Shown here piece by piece: positions 1 through 10,952 of a DNA stretch of 64,000 nt. The notes under the pieces were generated by a model that saw only the letters and a program-made list of their open reading frames with translations, did no database searches and was not told the origin of the DNA. Source of the stretch: Pseudomonas sp. dw_612 (lineage in GTDB: Bacteria; Pseudomonadota; Gammaproteobacteria; Pseudomonadales; Pseudomonadaceae); contig NZ_JAAVVC010000005.1 in the NCBI RefSeq assembly GCF_018449725.1, positions 1 to 64,000 of the forward strand, in the 5' to 3' direction. The translations under genes and the position numbers were made by a program. Position 1 is the stretch's first letter. Every line of letters starts with the position of its first letter.

Positions 1-300
1 CTGAGATATCAAGTCGAACTCAGGACTTGAAAGCAACAGAGATCGGCTCCCTTTCCCCCTCTCCCCAGAGGGGAGAAGGAACTGACCGAGTTGCATGTTC
101 GAGCTACATCGACCTGAAATATCAAGTCGAACTCAGGACTTGAAAGCAACAGAGATCGGCTCCCTCTCCCCAGAGGGGAGAAGGAACTGACCGAGTTGCA
201 TGTTCGAGCTACATCGACCTGAAATATCAAGTCGAACTCAGGACTTGAAAGCAACAGAGATCGGCTCCCTTTCCCCTCTCCCCTTTGGGGAGAGGGCTGG
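1..300. repeat. Tandem repeat, about 2.6 units of 105-113 bp
   Basis: Three successive units begin at about 1, 114 and 219 with the same words (TATCAAGTCGAACTCAGGAC, then GAGATCGGCTCCC, a C/T-rich block, and GACCGAGTTGCATGTTCGAG). The second unit is shorter by about 8 bp in the pyrimidine block. The last unit runs into a different tail with a short inverted repeat (CTCTCCCCTTTGGGGAGAG) at about 276-294. No coding signal is visible up to the gcsR start. The array probably continues to the left of the window. Confidence 0.85.
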
Positions 301-405
301 GGTGAGGGGTGGCTTTCAACCCCAACCTGAATCTCAAGATTTCACCCCAGCCCTCCACCAAGGCATACTTGCCACCCTCCGCACGCCAGAACCAAAAACC
401 GCCCC

Positions 406-1914
406 ATGCGTATCCACGTCAGCTTCATCGACCGCGTCGGCATTACCCAGGAAGTCCTGGCCCTGCTCGGTGGGCGCAATCTCAATCTGGATGCGGTGGA
501 AATGGTTCCGCCGAACGTCTACATCGACGCCCCGACCCTGAGCCCGGAAGTCCTCGAAGAGCTGCGCGATGCCTTGCTCAGCGTGCGCGGCGTGCAGGCG
601 ATGACGGTGGTCGACATCCTGCCCGGCCAGCGCCGGCACTTGCAGCTCGATGCGTTGCTCGCGGCCATGACCGACCCGGTGCTGGCCCTCGACAGTGCCG
701 GCAAAGTGCTGCTGGCCAACCCGGCGCTGATTGCCCTGTACGGGCGCGAACCGGCCGGTGAAAGCATCGCCGACCTGTTTGCCGACCCGGCGCTGCTCGA
801 TGCCTTGCTGGAAAACGGCTTTCGCCTGCCGCTGCGTGAAATCACCGTCAACGGCCAGACCTTGTTGCTGGACGCCACGCCGATCACCGATGCCGGCGCC
901 CTGCTGACGCTGTATCAGCCGAACCGGATCGGCGAACGTCTGTCGGCGCTGCACCACGATCATGCGGAAGGTTTCGATGCGCTGCTCGGCGAGTCCCCGG
1001 CGATTCGTACGTTGAAGGCCCGTGCCCAACGTGTGGCCGCCCTCGATGCACCGTTGTTGATCCAGGGCGAAACCGGCACCGGCAAAGAACTGGTGGCCCG
1101 TGCCTGCCACGCCATCAGCGCGCGGCACAGTGCGCCGTTTCTTGCACTGAACTGCGCGGCTTTGCCGGAGAACCTCGCCGAAAGCGAACTGTTCGGCTAC
1201 GCCCCCGGCGCCTTCACTGGCGCGCAACGGGGCGGCAAACCGGGGCTGATGGAACTGGCCAACCAGGGCACGGTGTTTCTCGATGAAATCGGCGAGATGT
1301 CGCCGTATTTGCAGGCCAAGTTGCTGCGTTTTTTGAATGACGGCAGTTTCCGGCGGGTGGGCGGTGATCGTGAAGTGAAGGTCAACGTGCGGATCCTCAG
1401 CGCGACCCACCGCGACCTGGAAAAAATGGTCAGCGAAGGCACTTTCCGCGAAGACCTGTTCTATCGCCTCAATGTGCTCAACGTCGAAGTCCCGCCGCTG
1501 CGCGAGCGCGGCCAGGACATTTTGCTGCTCGCCCGCTACTTCATGCAGCAGGCTTGCGCGCAGATCCAGCGCCCGGTCTGTCGCCTGGCGCCCGGCACTT
1601 ACCCGGCACTGCTGGGCAACCGCTGGCCGGGCAATGTGCGGCAATTGCAAAACGTGATCTTCCGCGCTGCGGCGATTTGCGAAAGCAGTTTGGTGGATAT
1701 TGGGGATCTCGACATCGCCGGCACGTCGGTGGCGCGCCAGAGTGACAGCGAAGTGGATAGCCTTGAGCAGGCCATGGAAGAGTTCGAAAAGACCCTGCTG
1801 GAAAAGCTTTACGTCAGCTATCCCTCGACCCGGCAATTGGCGAATCGGCTACAAACCTCCCACACCGCGATTGCCCATCGGTTGCGCAAGTACGGGATTC
1901 CCAATAAGCCCTGA
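406..1914 (+). CDS. gcsR: GcsR, TyrR-like sigma-54 activator of the glycine cleavage operon
   Basis: The 502-residue protein has an ACT-type N-terminus (about 1-72), a PAS-like segment (about 78-185), a sigma-54 AAA+ domain with Walker A GETGTGKE (about 220-228) and an intact GAFTGA loop at 268-273, then a TyrR-type helix-turn-helix at the end. The intact GAFTGA motif means it can contact sigma-54, unlike enterobacterial TyrR. It sits directly upstream of gcvH-gcvP-sdaA-gcvT, the setting known for GcsR of P. aeruginosa, which activates that operon in response to glycine. A PhhR paralogue is the alternative, but the neighbours favour GcsR. No good ribosome-binding site precedes the ATG, although no better start fits the ACT domain. 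Confidence 0.9.
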   Translation: MRIHVSFIDRVGITQEVLALLGGRNLNLDAVEMVPPNVYIDAPTLSPEVLEELRDALLSVRGVQAMTVVDILPGQRRHLQLDALLAAMTDPVLALDSAGKVLLANPALIALYGREPAGESIADLFADPALLDALLENGFRLPLREITVNGQTLLLDATPITDAGALLTLYQPNRIGERLSALHHDHAEGFDALLGESPAIRTLKARAQRVAALDAPLLIQGETGTGKELVARACHAISARHSAPFLALNCAALPENLAESELFGYAPGAFTGAQRGGKPGLMELANQGTVFLDEIGEMSPYLQAKLLRFLNDGSFRRVGGDREVKVNVRILSATHRDLEKMVSEGTFREDLFYRLNVLNVEVPPLRERGQDILLLARYFMQQACAQIQRPVCRLAPGTYPALLGNRWPGNVRQLQNVIFRAAAICESSLVDIGDLDIAGTSVARQSDSEVDSLEQAMEEFEKTLLEKLYVSYPSTRQLANRLQTSHTAIAHRLRKYGIPNKP

Positions 1915-1930
1915 GCGTTACTCGGTCGAC

Positions 1931-2106
1931 CTGTAGGAGCTGCCGAAGGCTGCGATCTTTTGACTTTAGCCTTGTAGCGTCTGGGACAAGATCGCAGCCT
2001 TCGGCATGCGTACGCCCACCCCTGTAGGAGCTGCCGTAGGCTGCGATCTTTTGACTTTAGCCTTGCAGCGTCTGGGACAAGATCGCAGCCTTCGGCAGCT
2101 CCTACG
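1931..2106. repeat. Two tandem palindromic repeats (GAGCTGCCGAAGGCTGCGATC family)
   Basis: Two copies with a 91-bp period start at 1931 and 2022. Each can fold into a long hairpin: GCTGCCGAAGGCTGCGATC pairs with GATCGCAGCCTTCGGCAGC around the inner words GACTTTAGCCTTG and CGTCTGGGACAAG. The same family recurs at 54923-55001. It lies just after the gcsR stop and upstream of the gcv control region. Confidence 0.85.
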
Positions 2107-2156
2107 GGGCGAATTTCAATTCAAAGGTTTCTAACCTGTTTAAAAGCGACCTCCAT

Positions 2157-2176
2157 CTGTACTGAAAGCGCTACAG
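2157..2176. promoter_or_regulatory. Distal TyrR-type activator box for gcv operon
   Basis: The site reads TGTACT-N6-GCTACA inside an imperfect palindrome and fits the TGTAnn-N6-nnTACA pattern of TyrR/PhhR-class proteins. It lies exactly 100 bp upstream of a better copy. The centre is about 200 bp before the predicted transcription start. That GcsR binds here is inferred. Confidence 0.55.
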
Positions 2177-2256
2177 TGGAACGATATCGATACAACCTCT
2201 TCTGATCGCCGCTGTGCAAGGCTTTGATCCCATTACGCTTTTTTCTTCGCTTCAGA

Positions 2257-2276
2257 CTGTAGCGATTTCGCTACAG
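2257..2276. promoter_or_regulatory. Proximal TyrR-type activator box for gcv operon
   Basis: This is a perfect palindrome, TGTAGC-N6-GCTACA, extended by one pair on each side. It is centred about 98 bp upstream of the predicted sigma-54 transcription start, a usual distance for an enhancer-binding protein. GcsR, encoded just upstream, is the likely ligand. Confidence 0.65.
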
Positions 2277-2307
2277 CCGCTTCAATCCAGCGATCTTCGG
2301 AAACACA

Positions 2308-2320
2308 CAAAGCATTGATT
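2308..2320 (-). promoter_or_regulatory. IHF site between activator boxes and sigma-54 promoter
   Basis: On the minus strand the sequence AATCAATGCTTTG matches the IHF consensus WATCAANNNNTTR at every position. It lies between the proximal activator box and the -24 element, where IHF bending is normally found in sigma-54 promoters. Confidence 0.6.
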
Positions 2321-2338
2321 TATAAGGGTTTAACAACC

Positions 2339-2355
2339 TTGGCCGCGATCTTGCT
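2339..2355 (+). promoter_or_regulatory. Sigma-54 (-24/-12) promoter of gcvH-gcvP-sdaA-gcvT
   Basis: The sequence TTGGCCGCGATCTTGCT has the invariant GG (2341-2342) and GC (2353-2354) separated by exactly 10 bases. It is close to the consensus TTGGCACG-N4-TTGCW. A start near 2365 would leave a leader of about 70 bases before gcvH. The neighbouring sigma-54 activator gene supports it. Confidence 0.8.
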
Positions 2356-2437
2356 TAGTAACCCCCTATAAAGAAGGGCTTTAGCCCAAGCATTCAATCG
2401 CGTCCACCAGACGAGTCTGGCCCCCTTAGGAGTTTCC

Positions 2438-2821
2438 ATGAGCGAGTTGCGTTTTACTGAAGATCACGAATGGCTGCGCACTGAAGCTGACGGCAGCGTT
2501 ACAGTCGGCATCACCGCTTTCGCGCAGAACGCCTTGGGCGACGTGGTTTTCGTACAACTGCCTGAGCTGCAGTCCTACGACAAAGGCGCCGAAGCCGCCA
2601 CCGTGGAATCGGTCAAAGCCGCCAGCGGCGTGTACATGCCCCTCGACGGTGAAGTGCTGGAAGTCAACCCGGCACTCGACAGCAGCCCTGAGCTGGTCAA
2701 CGAAGACCCGCTGGGCGAAGGCTGGTTCTTCCGCTTCCAGCCTGCCGACGCCTCGGCTGTCGCCAAACTGCTGGATCAGGACGCTTACGACCGTTTGATC
2801 AAAGCCAACGCCGAAGCCTGA
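2438..2821 (+). CDS. gcvH: Glycine cleavage system H protein
   Basis: This is the 127-residue lipoyl carrier of the glycine cleavage complex. It shuttles the aminomethyl group from the P protein to the T protein. The lipoylation motif [10 protein letters not shown] puts the modified lysine at K60, and the N-terminal FTEDHEWLR is typical. AGGAG lies just before the ATG. It is the first gene of the sigma-54-driven operon, followed after 11 bases by gcvP. It corresponds to the catabolic gcvH2 copy of other pseudomonads. Confidence 0.97.
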   Translation: MSELRFTEDHEWLRTEADGSVTVGITAFAQNALGDVVFVQLPELQSYDKGAEAATVESVKAASGVYMPLDGEVLEVNPALDSSPELVNEDPLGEGWFFRFQPADASAVAKLLDQDAYDRLIKANAEA

Positions 2822-2832
2822 GGAGCGCTGAC

Positions 2833-5685
2833 ATGACTCAAGTAAACCTGACCACCGCCAACGAATTCATCGCCCGCCACATCGGCCCGCGTTCCGGCGA
2901 CGAACAAGCGATGCTCAACAGCCTCGGTTTCGACTCCCTGGAAGCTCTGAGCGCCAGCGTCATTCCGGAAAGCATCAAGGGCACCAGCGTGCTCGGTATG
3001 GACGATGGCTTGAGCGAAGCCGACGCCCTGGCGCTGATCAAAGGCATCGCCGCCAAGAACCAACTGTTCAAGACCTACATCGGCCAGGGTTACTACGGCA
3101 CGCACACGCCGTCGCCGATCCTGCGCAACCTGCTGGAAAACCCGGCCTGGTACACCGCGTACACCCCGTATCAACCGGAGATTTCCCAGGGCCGTCTCGA
3201 AGCGCTGTTGAACTTCCAGACCCTGATCAGCGACCTGACCGGCCTGCCGATCGCCAACGCCTCGCTGCTCGACGAAGCCACCGCCGCCGCCGAAGCCATG
3301 ACCTTCTGCAAACGCCTGAGCAAGAACAAGGGCAGCCACGCCTTCTTCGCCTCCGTGCATTGCCACCCGCAAACCCTCGACGTGCTGCGCACCCGTGCCG
3401 AGCCGTTGGGCATCGACGTGGTGGTCGGCGACGAGCACACACTGACCGACGTGACGCCATTCTTCGGCGCGCTGCTGCAATACCCGGCCAGCAACGGTGA
3501 CGTGTTCGATTACCGCGAACTGACCGAACGCTTCCATGCCGCCAACGCTTTGGTAGCCGTCGCCGCTGACCTGCTGGCCCTGACCGTGCTCACGCCACCG
3601 GGCGAGTTCGGCGCCGACGTGGCCATCGGCAGTGCGCAACGCTTCGGCGTGCCGCTGGGCTTCGGCGGTCCGCACGCCGCTTATTTCTCGACGAAAGATG
3701 CGTTCAAGCGCGACATGCCGGGCCGTCTGGTCGGTGTCTCCGTGGACCGTTTCGGCAAGCCGGCCCTGCGCCTGGCGATGCAGACCCGCGAGCAACATAT
3801 CCGCCGCGAGAAAGCCACGTCGAACATCTGCACCGCTCAGGTGCTGTTGGCCAACATCGCCAGCATGTACGCCGTGTACCACGGTCCGAAAGGCCTGACG
3901 CAGATCGCCAACCGCGTGCATCACCTGACCGCGATTCTGGCCCAGGGCCTGAAAGCCATCGGTCTGAACGTCGAGCAGGAAAACTTCTTCGATACGCTAA
4001 CAATCAAGACCGGCGCTAACACTGCCGCATTGCACGACAATGCTCGCGCCCAGCAGATCAACCTGCGCGTCGTCGATGCCGAACGTCTGGGCCTGTCCCT
4101 CGACGAAACCACCTCGCAAGCTGACGTGGAAACCCTGTGGGCCCTGCTGGCTGACGGCAAAGCGCTGCCAGACTTCGCCGCCCTCGCCGCTTCGGTTCAA
4201 GCGACCATCCCAGCCGCCCTGGTGCGCCAATCGCCGATCCTCAGCCACCCGGTGTTCAACCGTTACCACTCGGAAACCGAGCTGATGCGCTACCTGCGCA
4301 AGCTCGCCGACAAGGACCTGGCGCTGGATCGCACCATGATCCCGCTGGGTTCGTGCACCATGAAACTCAACGCCGCCAGCGAAATGATCCCGGTGACCTG
4401 GGCTGAATTCGGTGCCCTGCACCCGTTCGCCCCGGCCGCACAAAGCGCCGGTTACCAGCAATTGACCGACGAATTGGAAGCGATGCTCTGCGCCGCTACC
4501 GGTTACGATTCGATCTCGCTGCAACCGAACGCCGGTTCCCAGGGTGAATACGCTGGCCTGCTGGCAATCCGCGCTTACCACCAGAGCCGTGGCGAAGACC
4601 GTCGCGACATCTGCCTGATCCCGTCTTCCGCCCACGGCACCAACCCGGCCACCGCCAACATGGCCGGCATGCGCGTGGTTGTGACCGCGTGCGATGCCCG
4701 TGGCAACGTCGACATCGAAGACCTGCGCGCCAAGGCCATCGAGCACCGCGAACACCTCGCGGCCTTGATGATCACCTACCCGTCGACCCACGGCGTGTTC
4801 GAAGAAGGCATCCGCGAAATCTGCGGCATCATTCATGACCACGGCGGCCAGGTGTACATCGACGGCGCCAACATGAACGCGATGGTCGGCCTCTGCGCGC
4901 CGGGCAAGTTCGGCGGCGACGTGAGCCACCTGAACCTGCACAAAACCTTCTGCATTCCACACGGCGGTGGCGGCCCGGGCGTCGGCCCGATTGGTGTGAA
5001 ATCGCACCTGACCCCGTTCCTGCCAGGTCACGGCACCATGCAACGCAAGGAAGGCGCGGTGTGCGCGGCACCGTTCGGCAGCGCGAGCATTTTGCCGATC
5101 ACCTGGATGTACATTCGCATGATGGGCGGCGCCGGTCTGAAACGCGCTTCGCAACTGGCGATCCTGAATGCCAACTACATTTCCCGTCGCCTCGAAGAGC
5201 ATTACCCAGTGCTCTACACCGGCAGCAACGGTCTGGTGGCACACGAATGCATCCTCGACCTGCGCCCGCTGAAAGACAGCAGCGGCATCAGCGTCGATGA
5301 CGTGGCCAAGCGCCTGATCGACTTCGGCTTCCACGCCCCGACCATGTCGTTCCCGGTCGCCGGCACGTTGATGATCGAGCCGACCGAAAGCGAATCCAAG
5401 GAAGAACTGGACCGCTTCTGCGACGCCATGATCCGCATCCGCGAAGAAATCCGCGCAGTGGAAAACGGCACCCTGGACAAGGACGACAACCCGCTGAAAA
5501 ACGCCCCGCACACCGCGGCGGAAATCGTCGGCGAGTGGACGCATCCGTATAGCCGTGAACAAGCGGTTTACCCGGTTGCTTCGCTGATCGAAGGCAAATA
5601 CTGGCCGCCGGTCGGTCGCGTCGACAACGTGTTTGGCGATCGCAACCTGGTCTGCGCTTGCCCGTCGATCGAAAGCTACGCTTAA
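2833..5685 (+). CDS. gcvP: Glycine dehydrogenase (decarboxylating), P protein
   Basis: The 950-residue PLP enzyme decarboxylates glycine and passes the aminomethyl group to lipoyl-GcvH. It has the full fused length: a regulatory/structural N-half and a catalytic C-half with the Gly-rich loop. The PLP lysine is K704 in [18 protein letters not shown]. In P. aeruginosa a glyA2 gene separates gcvP2 from sdaA; here only a palindromic repeat follows. The CDS is intact. Confidence 0.97.
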   Translation: MTQVNLTTANEFIARHIGPRSGDEQAMLNSLGFDSLEALSASVIPESIKGTSVLGMDDGLSEADALALIKGIAAKNQLFKTYIGQGYYGTHTPSPILRNLLENPAWYTAYTPYQPEISQGRLEALLNFQTLISDLTGLPIANASLLDEATAAAEAMTFCKRLSKNKGSHAFFASVHCHPQTLDVLRTRAEPLGIDVVVGDEHTLTDVTPFFGALLQYPASNGDVFDYRELTERFHAANALVAVAADLLALTVLTPPGEFGADVAIGSAQRFGVPLGFGGPHAAYFSTKDAFKRDMPGRLVGVSVDRFGKPALRLAMQTREQHIRREKATSNICTAQVLLANIASMYAVYHGPKGLTQIANRVHHLTAILAQGLKAIGLNVEQENFFDTLTIKTGANTAALHDNARAQQINLRVVDAERLGLSLDETTSQADVETLWALLADGKALPDFAALAASVQATIPAALVRQSPILSHPVFNRYHSETELMRYLRKLADKDLALDRTMIPLGSCTMKLNAASEMIPVTWAEFGALHPFAPAAQSAGYQQLTDELEAMLCAATGYDSISLQPNAGSQGEYAGLLAIRAYHQSRGEDRRDICLIPSSAHGTNPATANMAGMRVVVTACDARGNVDIEDLRAKAIEHREHLAALMITYPSTHGVFEEGIREICGIIHDHGGQVYIDGANMNAMVGLCAPGKFGGDVSHLNLHKTFCIPHGGGGPGVGPIGVKSHLTPFLPGHGTMQRKEGAVCAAPFGSASILPITWMYIRMMGGAGLKRASQLAILNANYISRRLEEHYPVLYTGSNGLVAHECILDLRPLKDSSGISVDDVAKRLIDFGFHAPTMSFPVAGTLMIEPTESESKEELDRFCDAMIRIREEIRAVENGTLDKDDNPLKNAPHTAAEIVGEWTHPYSREQAVYPVASLIEGKYWPPVGRVDNVFGDRNLVCACPSIESYA

Positions 5686-5691
5686 ACCTGT

Positions 5692-5713
5692 GTGGGGCGG
5701 TTAATCCGCCCCA
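5692..5713 (+). terminator. Hairpin after gcvP
   Basis: TGGGGCGG-TTAA-CCGCCCCA is a strong GC stem directly after the gcvP stop, but no U-run follows. It may stabilise the gcvHP transcript end or reduce readthrough into sdaA rather than act as a full intrinsic terminator. Confidence 0.4.
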
Positions 5714-5727
5714 CCGCATTTCCCCTT

Positions 5728-5814
5728 GTGGGAGCGGGCTTGCTCGCGAATGCGGTGGATCAGTCACCCTCAATGTTGCCTGACCCACCGCATTCGCGAG
5801 CAAGCCCGCTCCCA
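5728..5814. repeat. REP pair (GTGGGAGCGGGCTTGCTCGC family), gcvP-sdaA gap
   Basis: Two REP units face each other: GTGGGAGCGGGCTTGCTCGC at 5728 and its inverse ending at 5814, joined by a short spacer that is partly self-complementary (GCGGTGG / CCACCGC). The pair occupies the spot where glyA2 lies in P. aeruginosa. Confidence 0.9.
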
Positions 5815-5877
5815 AAAGGATTTGTGCAAAACCTCAGATTCCGCGAATTCCTATAACAAGAAACCGGAGAACAACTC

Positions 5878-7254
<1,377 letters not shown>

Positions 7255-7296
7255 TGCGCGCGCATTGGCATCTGCACACTTTTTCAGGAGCTGAAT

Positions 7297-8421
7297 ATGT
7301 CCACCGAACAATTGCTGAAAACTCCGCTGCACGCACTGCACATCGAACTCGGCGCGCGCATGGTGCCGTTCGCCGGCTACGACATGCCAGTGCAATACCC
7401 GCTGGGCGTGATGAAAGAACACCAACACACCCGTGAGCTGGCCGGGCTGTTCGATGTCTCGCACATGGGCCAGATCCGCCTGACCGGCGCGAATGCCGCC
7501 AAGGCCCTGGAAACCCTGGTGCCGGTGGACATCATCGACTTGCCGGTGGGCATGCAGCGTTACGCGATGTTCACCAACGACACCGGCGGCATCCTCGACG
7601 ACCTGATGGTCGCCAACCTCGGTAACGACGAGCTGTTCCTGGTGGTCAACGCCGCTTGCAAGGATCAGGATTTGGCGCACTTGCGCCAGCACATCGGCGA
7701 TCAATGCACGATCGAGCCGCTGTTCGAAGAACGCGCGTTGCTGGCGTTGCAAGGCCCGGCGGCCGTGACCGTGCTCGCACGCCTGGCGCCGGAAGTGTCG
7801 AAGATGACCTTCATGCAATTCGCCCGCGTGAAGCTGTTGGGCGTGGAGTGCTTTGTCAGCCGTTCGGGCTACACCGGCGAAGACGGTTTCGAAATCTCCG
7901 TCCCGGCCGCCAACGCCGAAGCCCTGGCTCGCGCCCTGCTGGCGGAACCGGAAGTGGCCGCCATCGGCCTCGGCGCCCGTGACTCCCTGCGCCTGGAAGC
8001 CGGTCTGTGCCTCTATGGCCACGACATGAACACCGAGACCACCCCGATCGAAGCCAGCCTGCTGTGGGCCATGTCCAAGCCCCGTCGTGCCGATGGCGCG
8101 CGGGCCGGCGGCTTCCCGGGCGCGGAAACCGTGTTTGCGCAACAACAAGGCGGGGTCAGCCGCAAACGCGTTGGCCTGTTGCCGCAAGAACGCACACCGG
8201 TGCGTGAAGGCGCAGAGATCGTCAACGAAGCCGGCGAGATCATCGGCAGCGTGTGCAGCGGCGGCTTCGGGCCGACCCTCGGTGCTCCTCTGGCCATGGG
8301 TTACGTCGACAGTGCCTATATCGCACTCGACACGCCGGTGTGGGCGATTGTTCGTGGGAAAAAGGTGCCTTTGCTTGTAAGCAAAATGCCATTTGTTCCG
8401 CAACGCTACTTCCGTGGTTGA
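7297..8421 (+). CDS. gcvT: Glycine cleavage system T protein (aminomethyltransferase)
   Basis: The 374-residue protein moves the methylene group from aminomethyl-lipoyl-GcvH to tetrahydrofolate and releases ammonia. N-terminal [20 protein letters not shown] and the FDVSHMGQ and [10 protein letters not shown] motifs are diagnostic. CAGGAG precedes the ATG. It is the last gene of the operon, with an intrinsic terminator about 190 bp downstream. Confidence 0.97.
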   Translation: MSTEQLLKTPLHALHIELGARMVPFAGYDMPVQYPLGVMKEHQHTRELAGLFDVSHMGQIRLTGANAAKALETLVPVDIIDLPVGMQRYAMFTNDTGGILDDLMVANLGNDELFLVVNAACKDQDLAHLRQHIGDQCTIEPLFEERALLALQGPAAVTVLARLAPEVSKMTFMQFARVKLLGVECFVSRSGYTGEDGFEISVPAANAEALARALLAEPEVAAIGLGARDSLRLEAGLCLYGHDMNTETTPIEASLLWAMSKPRRADGARAGGFPGAETVFAQQQGGVSRKRVGLLPQERTPVREGAEIVNEAGEIIGSVCSGGFGPTLGAPLAMGYVDSAYIALDTPVWAIVRGKKVPLLVSKMPFVPQRYFRG

Positions 8422-8604
8422 TTGACTGTTTCTATAAGTAACGCGGTTGCGCTAACAGTGCACTAATCTGTAACGCAACCGCCATAAAACAGTGCAACCG
8501 TTCGATAATGAACTTGGCTTATAACGATCGAAAACAATTGAACACCTCTATCGAATAAGCCCGCACTAGTGGACCGACTAACAGTCACCAACCTGAGCAA
8601 AACC

Positions 8605-8632
8605 GGGCCCCTCGCAGGGGCTTGTTTTTTAT
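8605..8632 (+). terminator. Intrinsic terminator downstream of gcvT
   Basis: GCCCCT-CGC-AGGGGC (8607-8621) is followed by TTGTTTTTTA. This is a short strong stem with a U-rich tail, about 185 bases after the gcvT stop. Confidence 0.8.
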
Positions 8633-8813
8633 TGGCTAGTTGGCGTAGAGTTTGTTCACTGTGTTTGCATGGGTCGCTTGGAATCGTGACCTGGGCAGTA
8701 GCCTACAAGTTAGCTACATCCCGTTCGACGTCTTCTTACTCTCCTGCAACCAGCCCCAGTACTCTTTCATGAGAAAGAGACTGTCATTAATTTTTGCGTC
8801 AAAGGAATAAGAA
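8633..8813 (+). promoter_or_regulatory. Promoter and long leader region of the cold-shock gene
   Basis: About 180 bases separate the gcv terminator from the cold-shock start. Csp genes usually have long structured 5' leaders, and this stretch has no ORF, so it most likely holds the promoter and leader. CTCTTTCATGAGAAAGAG at about 8762-8779 is a near-perfect inverted repeat. AAGGAATAAGAA precedes the ATG. I cannot assign -35/-10 boxes with confidence. Confidence 0.45.
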
Positions 8814-9026
8814 ATGTCCACACGTCAGAGCGGTACCGTCAAGTGGTTTAACGACGAGAAAGGTTTTGGTTTTATCACTCCTGAAAGCGGTCCGGATCTG
8901 TTCGTGCATTTCCGCGCCATCCAGGGCAACGGCTTCAAGAGCCTGAAAGAAGGCCAGAAAGTGACTTTCGTCGCTGTGCAAGGCCAGAAAGGCATGCAGG
9001 CTGACGAAGTACAAGCAGAAGCCTAA
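8814..9026 (+). CDS. CspA-family cold-shock protein
   Basis: The 70-residue single cold-shock domain carries both RNA-binding motifs (KGFGFIT and LFVHF). It is predicted to bind single-stranded nucleic acid and keep RNA unfolded. The family is multi-copy in Pseudomonas, so the exact paralogue name is not assigned. It is a single-gene unit, with a long leader upstream and an intrinsic terminator right after the stop. Confidence 0.96.
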   Translation: MSTRQSGTVKWFNDEKGFGFITPESGPDLFVHFRAIQGNGFKSLKEGQKVTFVAVQGQKGMQADEVQAEA

Positions 9027-9039
9027 CCTTCTGTAACGA

Positions 9040-9076
9040 AAAAGCCCCTGATGCTGACATCAGGGGCTTTTTTGTG
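9040..9076 (+). terminator. Intrinsic terminator of the cold-shock gene
   Basis: AGCCCCTGATG pairs with CATCAGGGGCT around a 3-base loop, followed by a U-run (TTTTTT). An A-run precedes it, so it could also serve the opposite strand. Confidence 0.9.
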
Positions 9077-9120
9077 CGCGTAAATCCGTAAAATGGCTTC
9101 TTTTTCCGCCAGAGGCTGCC

Positions 9121-9609
9121 ATGTCGAAACACCTGCTCAAACCCCAGGGCGAGTTCCCCGCCGCCACCCTGGGTCGTCGCCTGGCAGCGATGTTCTATGA
9201 CTTCCTGTTGTGCACCGCCCTGCTGATCGTCACCAGCGGCATTTACAAGATGATCCAGATGGCGATCATCGGCGAAGACAAGATGCGCACCCTGACCGAA
9301 GCCGGCGCCCTGGACGGTGATCCGTTGCTGTCGACGGTGCTGTTTTTTGTGTTGTTCGGATTCTTCGCCAAGTTCTGGACCTGGTCTGGCCAGACGTTGG
9401 GCATGCAGGTGTGGGGGATCCGCGTGCAAAACGCCGACGGGTCGTCCATCAGCCTGTGGCAGGCGTTGCTGCGCTTTGTGGTGTCGATCGGGTCTTGGTT
9501 GTGCGTGGGCCTGGGGTTTCTCTGGCCGCTGTTTGATAAGCAGAAACGCAGCTGGCATGACATGTATTCAAATACGCAGTTGGTGCGTATCCCGAAGAAG
9601 ACCAAGTAA
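9121..9609 (+). CDS. RDD-family membrane protein
   Basis: The 162-residue inner-membrane protein has the RDD pattern: LGRRLAAMFYDFLL in the first helix (the R and D of RDD), further hydrophobic segments at about 75-95 and 125-145, and SWHDMYSNTQLVR near the C-terminus. The function of the family is poorly defined; some members affect ion tolerance. It stands alone between a terminator and a REP pair. Confidence 0.88.
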   Translation: MSKHLLKPQGEFPAATLGRRLAAMFYDFLLCTALLIVTSGIYKMIQMAIIGEDKMRTLTEAGALDGDPLLSTVLFFVLFGFFAKFWTWSGQTLGMQVWGIRVQNADGSSISLWQALLRFVVSIGSWLCVGLGFLWPLFDKQKRSWHDMYSNTQLVRIPKKTK

Positions 9610-9630
9610 TCCAGCAGAACACAAAACACT

Positions 9631-9719
9631 GTGGGAGCGGGCTTGCTCGCGAAGGCGGCGTGTCAGTCACCATCAATGTCGACTGATACACCGCCTTCGC
9701 GAGCAAGCCCGCTCCCACA
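9631..9719. repeat. REP pair between RDD gene and nadA
   Basis: GTGGGAGCGGGCTTGCTCGC and its inverse lie head to head, with inner arms GAAGGCGG / CCGCCTTC and a short loop. The pair separates the convergent 3' ends of the RDD gene and nadA. Confidence 0.9.
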
Positions 9720-9730
9720 TATTTTACGAC

Positions 9731-10789
9731 TCAGGCGTTACCGGCCAACTTCATCCGCGCCGCCTGGGTGAAGTCCAGCATCCGCTTCAACGGTCGGATC
9801 GCCTGGGGAATCAATGCCGGATCGACAAAGATCTCGTTCGTCCCTTCCTTCAAGCTCTTCAGCGTGCGCTCAAGGGTATTCATCGCCATCCATGGGCAAT
9901 GCGCGCAACTGCGGCACGCGGCACCGTTACCGGCCGTTGGCGCCTCGATGAAGACTTTGTCCGGACACAGCTGCTGCATCTTGTAGAAGATGCCGCGGTC
10001 GGTGGCGACGATCAGGGTCTTGTTCGGCAGGCTTTGCGCCGCAGCGATCAACTGACTGGTAGAACCGACGGCATCCGCCAATTCGATCACCGAGGTCGGC
10101 GACTCCGGGTGCACCAGAATGGCCGCGTCCGGGTACAGCGCCTTCATGTCTTCAAGCTGCTTGGACTTGAACTCTTCGTGAACGATGCAGGCACCGTCCC
10201 ACAGCAACATGTCCGCGCCGGTCTTGCGCTGGATGTAAGTGCCCAGGTGTTTGTCCGGGCCCCAGATGATCGTTTCGCCGTTATCCATCAGGCTTTCGAC
10301 GATCTCCAGCGCGCAGCTTGAAGTCACCACCCAGTCGGCCCGGGCTTTCACCGCTGCCGAGGTGTTGGCATACACCACCACCGTGCGTTCCGGGTGCTGA
10401 TCGCAGAACGCCGAGAACTCGTCCACCGGGCAACCCAGGTCCAGCGAGCAGGTCGCTTCCAGGGTCGGCATCAGCACGCGTTTTTCGGGGTTGAGGATCT
10501 TCGCGGTCTCGCCCATGAACTTCACTCCGGCGACCACTACGGTCTTGGCCGGGTGGGCATTGCCGAAGCGGGCCATTTCCAGGGAGTCGGAGACGCAACC
10601 ACCGGTTTCTTCGGCCAGGGCCTGAATCACCGGATCGCAATAGAAGTGGGCCACCAGCACCGCGTCCTGAGCCTTGAGCTCGGCGGCAATGGCAGCGCGG
10701 TAATAAGCCTCTTCCTCGGCGGTCAGCGGCTTGGGCTGCTTGGCGTCGAGGTGAGCTTGAACCAGTAGGCGTTCAGAAATTTGCGTCAT
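9731..10789 (-). CDS. nadA: Quinolinate synthase
   Basis: The 352-residue [4Fe-4S] enzyme condenses iminoaspartate with dihydroxyacetone phosphate to quinolinate in NAD synthesis. Cluster cysteines are seen in [25 protein letters not shown] and [13 protein letters not shown]. The frame stays open for 31 codons upstream, but the family N-terminus [13 protein letters not shown] points to the ATG at 10789. nadA stands alone here on the minus strand. Confidence 0.96.
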   Translation of the reverse strand: MTQISERLLVQAHLDAKQPKPLTAEEEAYYRAAIAAELKAQDAVLVAHFYCDPVIQALAEETGGCVSDSLEMARFGNAHPAKTVVVAGVKFMGETAKILNPEKRVLMPTLEATCSLDLGCPVDEFSAFCDQHPERTVVVYANTSAAVKARADWVVTSSCALEIVESLMDNGETIIWGPDKHLGTYIQRKTGADMLLWDGACIVHEEFKSKQLEDMKALYPDAAILVHPESPTSVIELADAVGSTSQLIAAAQSLPNKTLIVATDRGIFYKMQQLCPDKVFIEAPTAGNGAACRSCAHCPWMAMNTLERTLKSLKEGTNEIFVDPALIPQAIRPLKRMLDFTQAARMKLAGNA

Positions 10790-10952
10790 GATCGCAAGAC
10801 CTGCGGGCGCTTTCGCGCGAAAGTCGAGTATACACCCGGCTCCGGACCGCTTGAGGGTACCGCCGGGAGAGTGAGTATTCATCAGGCACAGCGTTGGAGC
10901 CGCGCAAGGCTACAGAATATCCCCCGGATGCAAAAGATGAATCTGACCTGCG

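Noticed and set aside
1..300. CRISPR array
   Set aside because: The whole 105-113 bp unit repeats with no unique spacers, and no cas gene is nearby.
334..1836. Minus-strand open frame of 500 codons across gcsR
   Set aside because: It is the shadow of gcsR; the translation is rich in Gln, Arg and His with no domain.
3997..5562. Minus-strand open frame of 521 codons across gcvP
   Set aside because: Antisense to gcvP with no family features; explained by codon bias.
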